64,000 bases of DNA from Bacillota bacterium. Its GTDB lineage: Bacteria; Bacillota; Clostridia; Clostridiales; Clostridiaceae. Shown piece after piece: positions 57,204 through 64,000 of this stretch (the stretch's first letter is position 1; each line of letters starts with the position of its first letter). The stretch is from the NCBI GenBank assembly GCA_021781745.1, contig JAJXWH010000019.1:1-64000 (forward strand), given 5' to 3'. The position numbers and the translations under genes were made by a program. Under the pieces are notes generated by a model that was not told where the DNA came from, did no database searches, and saw only the letters and a program-made list of their open reading frames with translations.

Positions 57204-59558
57204 CTATATATCTCCATAACTTGTTCTTGCTATAATTTCATTTTGTAATTCTCCTGCAAGTTCAGTGAAATATGCTGTATATCCTGCTACACGTACAGTT
57301 AAACTACGATAATTTTCAGGATTTTTTTGTGCTGCTAACAAGTCTTCTTTTCGTAAAACATTAAATTGAATATGTGGTATTTCTAAATCCACGAAGGTTC
57401 TTAAAAATTTTGAGAACTTATCTATACCCGTTTCATTCTTAAAGAATTCCGGTAAAAACTTCATGTTCAACAATCCGCCATTAGTAGTTAAATTATTATC
57501 CAATTTTGATACAGATTTTAAAACCGCCGTAGGCCCTGCAATATCTCTACCGTATACTGGTGACATGCCACCATCAGCTAAAGGAGCTTTTGCATATCTT
57601 CCATCTGGAGAGGCACCTACATTCTCACCCATTGGAACATGGGCTGATACTGTATACATTCCAGTATGATATATTCCTCCACGGTAATTTCTATAAGATT
57701 TGAGCTTCCCATTAAAATATCTTGCCCATTTAGCTCCTATTTCATCTACCCACTCAATATCATTGCCATACTTAGGTGCGCGATTTAACAGCATAGCTCT
57801 TATAACTTCATAGCCTTCGAAATTATTTTGAATAGCTTTTAGTAAATCTTCTTTAGAAATTCTCTTTTCATCATATACTAGAAGTTTTATTGCTGCTAAA
57901 CTGTCTGCTAAATTTGCAACTTGTATCATTTGAATCCCTGATAGATTATATACAGCTCCACCTGCCGTAACATCCATTCCTCTCTCAATACAGTCATCAA
58001 TAACTGATGATAAAAATGGCGAAGGCAAAACATCTATATGAGCTTTTTCAACTTGTTCACAAGCTAGAATCATCTTATCAATAAAATAATCTATCTGCTT
58101 AGCAAAAGCTTCTTCTAAATCTTCATACTTTTCATAGGTAGTTAAATTACCTAAGTCTGGACCTAATGAATCTTTAGTTATTAAACATTTTCCATTATTA
58201 ATAGTTAGCTCCAAAACCTTATTTAAGTTAAACATTGCAGCATCACTCCAACCAAGATTATTGCCTTGTGTTGTAAGCTCTACACACCCAACTATTGCAT
58301 AATCTCTTGCATCTCTTTTCTTTATTCCTAAGTCTGTCATAGATGGTATTACACATTCGTCGTTGAAGAATTGCGGCATCCCACTTCCTTTTGAGACAAC
58401 CTTTATACTCTCTTTTAATATCTCTTCTGATGTATTTTTATGGAGCCTTACAGATAAATTAGGTTGTGGCAGCCCTAAATGTTCTTGAGCTTTTAGGAAT
58501 AAGAAAGATAATTCATTAGAAAAATCATTCCCATTTTCATCTTGACCACCAATTGCAATATTAAACCCTATAGGAAAGCCTGCAAAAAACTTGGCACTAT
58601 GAGAGTTTCTTAAATAAACTATTTCATTAAACTTAAGCCAAAGACATTCAATTATTTCTAAAGCCTTCTCATCATCTATATTACCAAGGCGAATATCTCT
58701 TTTATAATATGGGTATAAAAATTCATCCATTCTTCCGGGTGAAAATGATGATGCATTTGATTCCATATGAAGTATAACAAATAAAAACCAAGTTGCTTGC
58801 GCAGCCTCATGGAAAGTTTGTGCCGGCCTTTTAGAAATATTCTTGCAAATCTCTGCAACCTGAAGCATGCTTGATACTAATTCTTCCTCACATACTGAAG
58901 CAGCTTTTTCTTTCATTAAATCATGGTATCTCATCATAAATTCTTGAGCACCTTCCATAACAATAACTACACTTTCGTAAAAGTCCTTATTTTCTTTAGT
59001 TGCATTTTTCATTTTTTCAAATGCCCTTTGTTTAATGCCTTCTGGTCCAAGTGCAAGCCATTCTCTACAATTTGGGCAAATGTGACCTTGCGCATGATCT
59101 TTTTGATTTATCTTTACAACTTTTGCAATATCATCAATTTCTTTTCCGTATCTCTGTCTAATAACATCTTCTAATGAGTGTCCATCCCAATATGGCTTAA
59201 TCACTTTTCTAAATGTTTCTATATCTTCCGAATTTACATCAAATTTATCTTGAGCTCTAGTTGGTAAAGTCTCAAATTCTTTATCAATCCATGAGCTGCC
59301 ACTCTCTGGGAATACAACACCATATCTAACCCCTTTAGTACGATTACCTACTATTAATTCTTCATCATCAACACCGATTTCTAACTTTGAAAGAGAATTT
59401 TTTAATGCTAATGCTCTTTTTATAATAACTGGTTTATCTTTATTTTCTTTATATGTTCCGGTTATTATAAGTGCTTGTTCAATTGATGCGTATCTCTTTT
59501 CTGATAACATCTTTTCCTTTAGCCCTTTGATTCTTTGAGACATTAATAATTCACTCAT
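57204..59558 (-). CDS. Glycyl-radical enzyme (PflD/YbiW-type), candidate anhydroglycitol-6-phosphate lyase
   Basis: A 784-aa glycyl-radical enzyme. The radical Gly759 is in RVAGY, the thiyl Cys425 and base Glu427 in GCVE. Only one Cys is at the active loop, so it is not pyruvate formate-lyase, which has adjacent Cys-Cys. The N-terminal PFL-like domain has an unusual CPNC (161-164, GHICPNCREW). The family includes glycerol and propanediol dehydratases, choline lyase and the E. coli AG6P/AM6P lyases. The downstream activase and FSA favour the last, which forms 1-deoxyfructose-6-phosphate for FSA. GRE subclass from sequence alone is uncertain. GAAGGAG precedes the ATG. Confidence 0.88.
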   Translation of the reverse strand: MSELLMSQRIKGLKEKMLSEKRYASIEQALIITGTYKENKDKPVIIKRALALKNSLSKLEIGVDDEELIVGNRTKGVRYGVVFPESGSSWIDKEFETLPTRAQDKFDVNSEDIETFRKVIKPYWDGHSLEDVIRQRYGKEIDDIAKVVKINQKDHAQGHICPNCREWLALGPEGIKQRAFEKMKNATKENKDFYESVVIVMEGAQEFMMRYHDLMKEKAASVCEEELVSSMLQVAEICKNISKRPAQTFHEAAQATWFLFVILHMESNASSFSPGRMDEFLYPYYKRDIRLGNIDDEKALEIIECLWLKFNEIVYLRNSHSAKFFAGFPIGFNIAIGGQDENGNDFSNELSFLFLKAQEHLGLPQPNLSVRLHKNTSEEILKESIKVVSKGSGMPQFFNDECVIPSMTDLGIKKRDARDYAIVGCVELTTQGNNLGWSDAAMFNLNKVLELTINNGKCLITKDSLGPDLGNLTTYEKYEDLEEAFAKQIDYFIDKMILACEQVEKAHIDVLPSPFLSSVIDDCIERGMDVTAGGAVYNLSGIQMIQVANLADSLAAIKLLVYDEKRISKEDLLKAIQNNFEGYEVIRAMLLNRAPKYGNDIEWVDEIGAKWARYFNGKLKSYRNYRGGIYHTGMYTVSAHVPMGENVGASPDGRYAKAPLADGGMSPVYGRDIAGPTAVLKSVSKLDNNLTTNGGLLNMKFLPEFFKNETGIDKFSKFLRTFVDLEIPHIQFNVLRKEDLLAAQKNPENYRSLTVRVAGYTAYFTELAGELQNEIIARTSYGDI

Positions 59559-59690
59559 TTCTCTTTCTCCTTCCTACTTACTTATTATTATTTATTATTG
59601 TTATAACTTGATTCTATATTATTTAGAATTTTTTTTCAATATTTTTTTATTATTTTATATAGTTTTTTCAATCAAGATGATTTTATTCAA

Positions 59691-59737
59691 TAAAAAATAC
59701 TACTTTATACTAAATTTACTTTTTAATATAAAGTAGT
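59691..59737 (-). terminator. Terminator after the patatin-like gene
   Basis: The inverted repeat ACTACTTTATA / TATAAAGTAGT is followed by ATTTTTTATT on the minus strand. It separates the patatin gene from the glycyl-radical operon. Confidence 0.8.
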
Positions 59738-59765
59738 GTTAATCAATATTATGATATTTAATTAT

Positions 59766-60605
59766 CTATAAGTAGTTAATAATTTTTTCCCTATCTTTAG
59801 TAGTTAAATTATATCCATTTTCATATATTGCTTTTAATTTATTTTTATCTCTTTCAAATCTACTTATATCCATGCTTATACTTGGTCTTATTATAATTGC
59901 TTTTCCGTCGTCTTCTAGTTTCTTGCAAAAATCTAATTGTTCATTATATTTAATATGTCTTTCTTTTAACACCTTTGCTAATTTGGGATATTTATTTTTA
60001 TAAATTCTATATGTTAATTCATTAGCCTTTGAATGTTTCTTTCTATATCCTTCATTTCTTGTTAAAACAATTATGTGCTTATCATTTCCATCAGATATAG
60101 ATTTATTGATTGGTATGGGCTCAGAAAGGCCTCCGTCTGCATAATACTGTCCGTTAATCTTTTCAAATGGAAACATCAACGGAATTGCTATGCTAGCTCT
60201 AAGAATTGAGCTCCTTTTGTCTAATAAATCTTTATCAAAATACTCATTTTCTCCTGTCTCAATATTAAATGCTCCAGCTAACATTTTACCATCAAACTCA
60301 TAAAAAGTTTTATAATCAAAAATACAATGTTTATTAGGAATTTCATCAAATACAAAATCTAAATCCATAATTGATCTACATTTAATTAGATTTCCATAAC
60401 TAATATACCTTTTATTATCCATAAATCTTTCCATTATCTCTAAATTTCTTCCTCTTTGTTTAGAAACGAATGAATATGCATTAGTAGCCCCTGCTGATAC
60501 CCCTACTATATATTTTATTTCTGCTTCTATATCCAAAAGTGCATCTAATACACCCGCTGTGAATAACCCTCTGAAAGCTCCGCCTTCAAGCACAAGTCCA
60601 GTCAT
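59766..60605 (-). CDS. Patatin-like phospholipase family protein
   Basis: A 279-aa lipid acyl hydrolase. Oxyanion GGAFRG (residues 8-13), nucleophile Ser in VGVSAGA (GxSxG, about 35-41), and Asp in YADGGLSEPIP (DGG dyad, about 155). C-terminal half is Lys-rich and helical. The form is the YjjU/RssA-like bacterial patatin of usual size with no signal peptide. The substrate is unknown. GGAGG precedes the ATG. Divergent from the P-type ATPase gene. Confidence 0.93.
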   Translation of the reverse strand: MTGLVLEGGAFRGLFTAGVLDALLDIEAEIKYIVGVSAGATNAYSFVSKQRGRNLEIMERFMDNKRYISYGNLIKCRSIMDLDFVFDEIPNKHCIFDYKTFYEFDGKMLAGAFNIETGENEYFDKDLLDKRSSILRASIAIPLMFPFEKINGQYYADGGLSEPIPINKSISDGNDKHIIVLTRNEGYRKKHSKANELTYRIYKNKYPKLAKVLKERHIKYNEQLDFCKKLEDDGKAIIIRPSISMDISRFERDKNKLKAIYENGYNLTTKDREKIINYL

Positions 60606-60847
60606 AATAAACCTCCGTAATATATTCTCTCAATTTATTATAACTCAAATAAGAAATAAAAATATATGAAAACTATTCTTTATTTTCACTTTAGTTACAC
60701 AACAAATTTTTCAATTTATTTTGTAATGCTTCCCATTAATACAATTACAATACTTATTATCGGAATAAAACTGTAATGTAGTATACAATACCATTTATTC
60801 TATTGACAAAAAACTCATCCACTACTATAATAATAAATATAAACTAA

Positions 60848-60950
60848 GTATATTAAGAGGGAGTAGTTATAAATATAACATCAACAATCGCGACTATATT
60901 GTTAGTCTGGTGTTATATACCCTAGCTGGTAACGAGACTTTTAATATAAC
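60848..60950 (+). promoter_or_regulatory. yybP-ykoY manganese riboswitch
   Basis: The aptamer opens with AAGAGGGAGTAGTTA and has TCAACAATCGCGAC in the first loop, CCCTAGCTGGTAACGAGACTTTT in the closing part (given here in shortened form, 60920-60941), and a P1 formed by ATATTAA and CTTTTAATAT. This matches the yybP-ykoY class, which senses Mn2+. The 3' side of P1 overlaps the left arm of the terminator at 60935, so ligand binding should prevent termination (ON switch). Confidence 0.9.
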
Positions 60951-60988
60951 TTCAAGAATTTGAAGTTATATTAAAAGTCTTTTTTCTT
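60935..60988 (+). terminator. Riboswitch-controlled terminator
   Basis: A perfect 19-bp stem (60935-60953 with 60962-60980) with an 8-nt loop is followed by TTTTTCTTGTT. Its 5' arm is the same sequence that closes aptamer P1. Confidence 0.95.
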
Positions 60989-61061
60989 GTTAATTCACTT
61001 ATACACTTTAACTACTCAATACTTACTAATTAAATTTTTATTTGAAAGGAAGATGTCATAT

Positions 61062-63725
61062 ATGGAAAAATATTTTTCTAAAACTGTGGATGAATCTCTA
61101 AAAACCTTTGATGTGACCTTAGATGGACTGACGAGTGAAAAAGCTAACGTAATACTAAACACTGTAGGTGAAAATACTTTAAACGAAAAAAAGAAAAAAA
61201 ATATTATATCTGTATTTCTAGAACAATTTAAGGACTTATTAGTAATTATATTAATTGCTGCTGCTATCATTTCAGCTATAACTGGAAATATGGAGAGTAC
61301 TTTTGTAATTTTAGCTGTTATAACTATGAATGCTGTTTTAGGTACTGTTCAATACGTTAAAGCTGAGCAATCTCTAGATAGTTTAAAAGCGCTATCTGCA
61401 CCTAATGCTAAAGTTATTCGAGATGGAGTTAAAATTGAAGTACCTTCTAAAGATGTTGTTCCAGGAGACATTTTAATATTAGAGGCTGGAGATTTAGTAG
61501 TTGCTGATGGCAGAGTTCTAGAAAACTTTTCTCTTAAAGTAAATGAAAGTTCACTAACTGGTGAATCTGAAAGCGTGGACAAGTTTTCTGAAATTATCAA
61601 CAAAGATGAAGTTGCCTTAGGTGACCAAAAGAATATGGTTTTCTCAAGTTCCTTAATTACTTATGGTAGAGCTACTGTTCTAGTAACTAATACTGGTATG
61701 GATACTGAGCTTGGTAAAATAGCTACCCTTATGGAAGAAACTCAAGAAAAAAGTACCCCACTTCAAGTTTCCTTAGATGAATTTTCTAAGAAGCTCGCCT
61801 TTGGAATAATGGGAATCTGCGTTATTGTATTTGCGTTAAGTATGTATAGAGGTATTGATTTATTAGATTCATTAATGTTTGCCGTGGCTCTTGCTGTTGC
61901 TGCTATACCTGAAGCCCTTAGCTCTATAGTTACGATTGTTCTTGCTATAGGTACACAATCAATGGCTAAAGAAAATGCTATTATCAAAAAGCTAAAGGCT
62001 GTTGAAGGTCTTGGCTGCGTGTCTGTTATTTGCTCTGATAAGACTGGTACATTAACGCAAAATAAAATGACTGTAAAAAAGATTTTTATTGATAATAAAC
62101 TAATTGATAGTGATAAAATAGATCTTAAAGATTTCGATTCAGATTTCCTTTTAACTAGCTCTGTGCTTTGTAATGACTCTACTTCTATAGATGGTGCTGA
62201 AATTGGAGACCCAACAGAAGTTGCCTTAGTAAACTTTGGGCATAAATACTCTTTAAATGAAATTGAATGTAGAAATACTTACCCAAGACATAAAGAAATT
62301 CCCTTTGATTCTGATAGAAAACTTATGAGTACTCTTAATGAAATTGATGGAAAATATATATTGATTACTAAAGGTGCTCTTGATGTATTACTTAATAGAG
62401 TAACTTCAATAAAAACTTCAACTGGAATAGCAAACTTCACTAACAATGATAAGATCAATATAAATAATGTTAATAGAGAATTATCATCTCAAGGACTAAG
62501 AGTTTTAGCTTTTGCTTATAGAGAGCTTAATGAGAATAAAGAGCTTACTTTAGGGGATGAGTATAATTATACTTTCTTAGGTTTAATTTCAATGATTGAT
62601 CCACCTAGAGAAGAATCTAAAGCAGCTGTTAATGATTGTATTAAAGCTTCTATCAAGCCAATTATGATTACTGGAGACCACAAGATTACAGCTTCTGCTA
62701 TTGCTAAGGAAATTGGTATATTACAAGATGGTGATTCGGCAGTAGAAGGTTTAGAACTTGATAAAATGTCTGATGACGAGCTTAATTCAAAATTAGAGAA
62801 TATTTCCGTTTATGCAAGAGTATCTCCAGAACATAAAATAAGAATAGTAAAAGCATGGCAAAAAAAGGGGAAGATAGTTGCAATGACTGGAGACGGTGTT
62901 AATGATGCCCCTGCATTAAAACAAGCTGATATTGGTATTGCAATGGGTATAACAGGTACTGAAGTTTCAAAAGATGCTGCTTCAATGATTTTAACAGATG
63001 ATAACTTTGCTACTATTGTTAAATCAGTTACTAACGGAAGAAATATTTATGCTAATATAAAGAATTCAATTAAATTCCTACTTTCAGGTAATACTTCTGG
63101 AATTCTTGCAGTACTATATTCATCAATATTTGCGCTCCCTATTCCGTTTGCCGCTGTGCACTTATTATTTATCAACTTACTAACAGATAGTTTGCCTGCC
63201 ATTGCAATTGGTATGGAAAAATCTAAGAAAGATGTTTTAAAAGATAAGCCCAGGGATGCTAACGAATCTATCTTGACTAAGGATTTTATCATAAGTATCT
63301 GCAGTCAAGGTTTGCTTATTGGAATATTCACTATGATTTCTTATCACATTGGTTTAGCTAAAGGTAATCATGGAATTGCTATGACAATGGCCTTTAGTAC
63401 TTTATGTTTAGCTAGACTATTCCATGGATTTAACTGCAGGGGTAAAAAATCTACCTTTGCTCTTGGATTTTTCAATAATAAATTCAGTTGGATTGCTTTT
63501 ATATCAGGAGTTATACTTGTAAATACAGCATTACTTGTACCTGCTCTTCAAGGATTATTTGAAATAACTCCACTTACTACTAATAAATTGATATTAGTTC
63601 ATGTATTTGCTTTTATTCCAACTTTAATAATACAAACCGTTAAGGTTATTAGAGATTTTATTGAAAGAAACAATGAAAGGAATGAGGAAAGAGAGACTAA
63701 TAGCTCAACTGTAAGAGCTGCATAA
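61062..63725 (+). CDS. P-type cation-transporting ATPase, Ca2+/Mn2+ exporter type
   Basis: An 887-aa type II P-ATPase. N-terminal cation_ATPase_N domain; M1-M2 about 52-92; actuator domain with TGES (about 165); M4 with AAIPEAL; phosphorylated Asp326 in CSDKTGTLTQNK; nucleotide domain; hinge MTGDGVNDAPALKQADIGIAMG (about 610-630); M6 with NLLTDSLPA; ten membrane segments in all. Motifs fit SERCA/PMR1-like pumps, and the Mn2+ riboswitch in its leader points to Mn2+ export, inferred. The start at 61062 has AAAGGAAG 9 nt upstream; an earlier in-frame TTG lies just past the terminator hairpin and is rejected. Confidence 0.95.
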   Translation: MEKYFSKTVDESLKTFDVTLDGLTSEKANVILNTVGENTLNEKKKKNIISVFLEQFKDLLVIILIAAAIISAITGNMESTFVILAVITMNAVLGTVQYVKAEQSLDSLKALSAPNAKVIRDGVKIEVPSKDVVPGDILILEAGDLVVADGRVLENFSLKVNESSLTGESESVDKFSEIINKDEVALGDQKNMVFSSSLITYGRATVLVTNTGMDTELGKIATLMEETQEKSTPLQVSLDEFSKKLAFGIMGICVIVFALSMYRGIDLLDSLMFAVALAVAAIPEALSSIVTIVLAIGTQSMAKENAIIKKLKAVEGLGCVSVICSDKTGTLTQNKMTVKKIFIDNKLIDSDKIDLKDFDSDFLLTSSVLCNDSTSIDGAEIGDPTEVALVNFGHKYSLNEIECRNTYPRHKEIPFDSDRKLMSTLNEIDGKYILITKGALDVLLNRVTSIKTSTGIANFTNNDKININNVNRELSSQGLRVLAFAYRELNENKELTLGDEYNYTFLGLISMIDPPREESKAAVNDCIKASIKPIMITGDHKITASAIAKEIGILQDGDSAVEGLELDKMSDDELNSKLENISVYARVSPEHKIRIVKAWQKKGKIVAMTGDGVNDAPALKQADIGIAMGITGTEVSKDAASMILTDDNFATIVKSVTNGRNIYANIKNSIKFLLSGNTSGILAVLYSSIFALPIPFAAVHLLFINLLTDSLPAIAIGMEKSKKDVLKDKPRDANESILTKDFIISICSQGLLIGIFTMISYHIGLAKGNHGIAMTMAFSTLCLARLFHGFNCRGKKSTFALGFFNNKFSWIAFISGVILVNTALLVPALQGLFEITPLTTNKLILVHVFAFIPTLIIQTVKVIRDFIERNNERNEERETNSSTVRAA

Positions 63726-63764
63726 AACACTTTCAAATTTATATAATTTAGTTCAATTAAAAGA

Positions 63765-63815
63765 GCTATATCAAAATCATTTAATTACTTTGATATAACC
63801 CTTATTATTTTTATT
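63765..63815 (+). terminator. Terminator after the P-type ATPase gene
   Basis: The inverted repeat GCTATATCAAAATCA / TACTTTGATATAAC is followed by CCTTATTATTTTTATT. Confidence 0.75.
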
Positions 63816-63895
63816 AATAAGGCATTTGCAAAGGCCATACCTGCTGCAGAATATGCATGGCCATCTTTTCTCTAGCTTTAACATTTTTAGTTCCT
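63815..63895 (-). pseudogene. Fragment of an iron alcohol / bifunctional aldehyde-alcohol dehydrogenase (adhE-like)
   Basis: The minus strand reads TKNVKAREKMA, then after a one-base frame change DGHAYSAAGMAFANALL. Together this is the NG-xx-AREKMA-xAsxxAGMAFANAfLG block of iron alcohol dehydrogenases, specifically like AdhE. Nothing on either side continues the gene. It is a short decayed relic. Confidence 0.6.
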
Positions 63896-63937
63896 CCATA
63901 AAAAAATATATACTTTATCTTTCTCGTAAAAATAAAA

Positions 63938-63980
63938 AACATGTTAGAAATACAAATTACTGCTTGTTTTCTATCATGTT
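63938..63980 (-). terminator. Hairpin near the right edge
   Basis: The inverted repeat AACATG-TAGAAA / TTTCTA-CATGTT has a T-rich tail on the minus strand (TTTTTTATTTTTACG). It probably terminates a minus-strand gene beyond the window. Confidence 0.6.
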
Positions 63981-64000
63981 CTTAAATTAAATGTTTAATA

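Noticed and set aside
57204..59558. Annotation as pyruvate formate-lyase
   Set aside because: The active loop is GCVE with one Cys; pyruvate formate-lyase needs adjacent cysteines.
60987..61061. N-terminal extension of the P-type ATPase from a TTG
   Set aside because: It begins directly after the riboswitch terminator hairpin, adds non-family residues and ignores the good ribosome binding site before 61062.

Overview
The window comes from a low-GC, Gram-positive, solventogenic or butyrate-forming anaerobe of the genus Clostridium. The best fit is the C. beijerinckii / C. saccharoperbutylacetonicum / C. butyricum group. The evidence is the very AT-rich sequence, the strong AGGAGG ribosome binding sites, a complete crt-bcd-etfB-etfA-hbd butyryl-CoA operon next to rex, a [FeFe] hydrogenase-type protein, an iron alcohol dehydrogenase and a glycyl-radical enzyme. 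Species assignment is inference. Almost all genes lie on the minus strand. The exceptions are a 580-aa orphan, an RsuA-type pseudouridine synthase, one AraC regulator and a P-type ATPase.

Layout. 1-460: the 5' end of a 16S rRNA gene, its processing-stem leader and promoter, all reading left. 797-5817: a small decayed genomic island inserted into the 3' end of a tRNA-Arg gene. A 38-bp piece of the tRNA is left at 1008-1045 and the restored gene is at 5780-5856. The island carries a DUF6429-like protein, a Calcium_bind-like protein, two small unknown proteins, a class II Fic protein, several broken winged-helix fragments and dispersed repeats. 5780-7820: a dense array of 20 tRNA genes with internal duplications and strong tandem promoters. 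8088-10363: phosphodiesterase, dITP/XTP pyrophosphatase and AIR-synthase-like protein. 10460-19620: the orphan, a solute-binding protein, a small membrane protein, ligA, pcrA and the pseudouridine synthase. 20034-25947: lytic transglycosylase, triple-tyrosine repeat protein, DUF188 protein, pgi and a Cys-rich GX3-repeat protein. 26240-32648: guaA, guaB with a guanine riboswitch, an orphan pilin, and groL/groS with a CIRCE operator.

32907-43683 is the fermentation core. It holds a hydrogenase-like protein with a Rex operator, an OGG-type glycosylase, a C_GCAxxG_C_C protein, an alcohol dehydrogenase, the bcs operon (crotonase, butyryl-CoA dehydrogenase, Etf pair, 3-hydroxybutyryl-CoA dehydrogenase) with a Rex operator, and rex itself. 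The operators suggest that NADH/NAD+ sensing by Rex couples H2 metabolism and butyryl-CoA formation. 44091-54282 holds a phospholipase-C-like protein, manC, a PRiA4-ORF3/SEC-C protein, an aldo-keto reductase, an AraC regulator and a two-gene ABC exporter. 54454-59558 holds an AraC regulator facing a three-gene cluster of glycyl-radical enzyme, activase and fructose-6-phosphate-aldolase-type enzyme. This cluster matches the gene set of the recently described 1,5-anhydroglycitol-6-phosphate ('anhydroglycolysis') pathway. 59766-63725 holds a patatin-like protein and a P-type cation ATPase under a yybP-ykoY manganese riboswitch. The window ends with an adhE fragment.

The least ordinary items are the two non-coding inverted-repeat elements (48255-48518 and 55343-55549), a hairpin shared by the 16S leader and the crt-bcd gap, the three-copy repeat family of the tRNA-Arg island, and the glycyl-radical aldolase cluster. 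I found no CRISPR array and no intact transposase or integrase.
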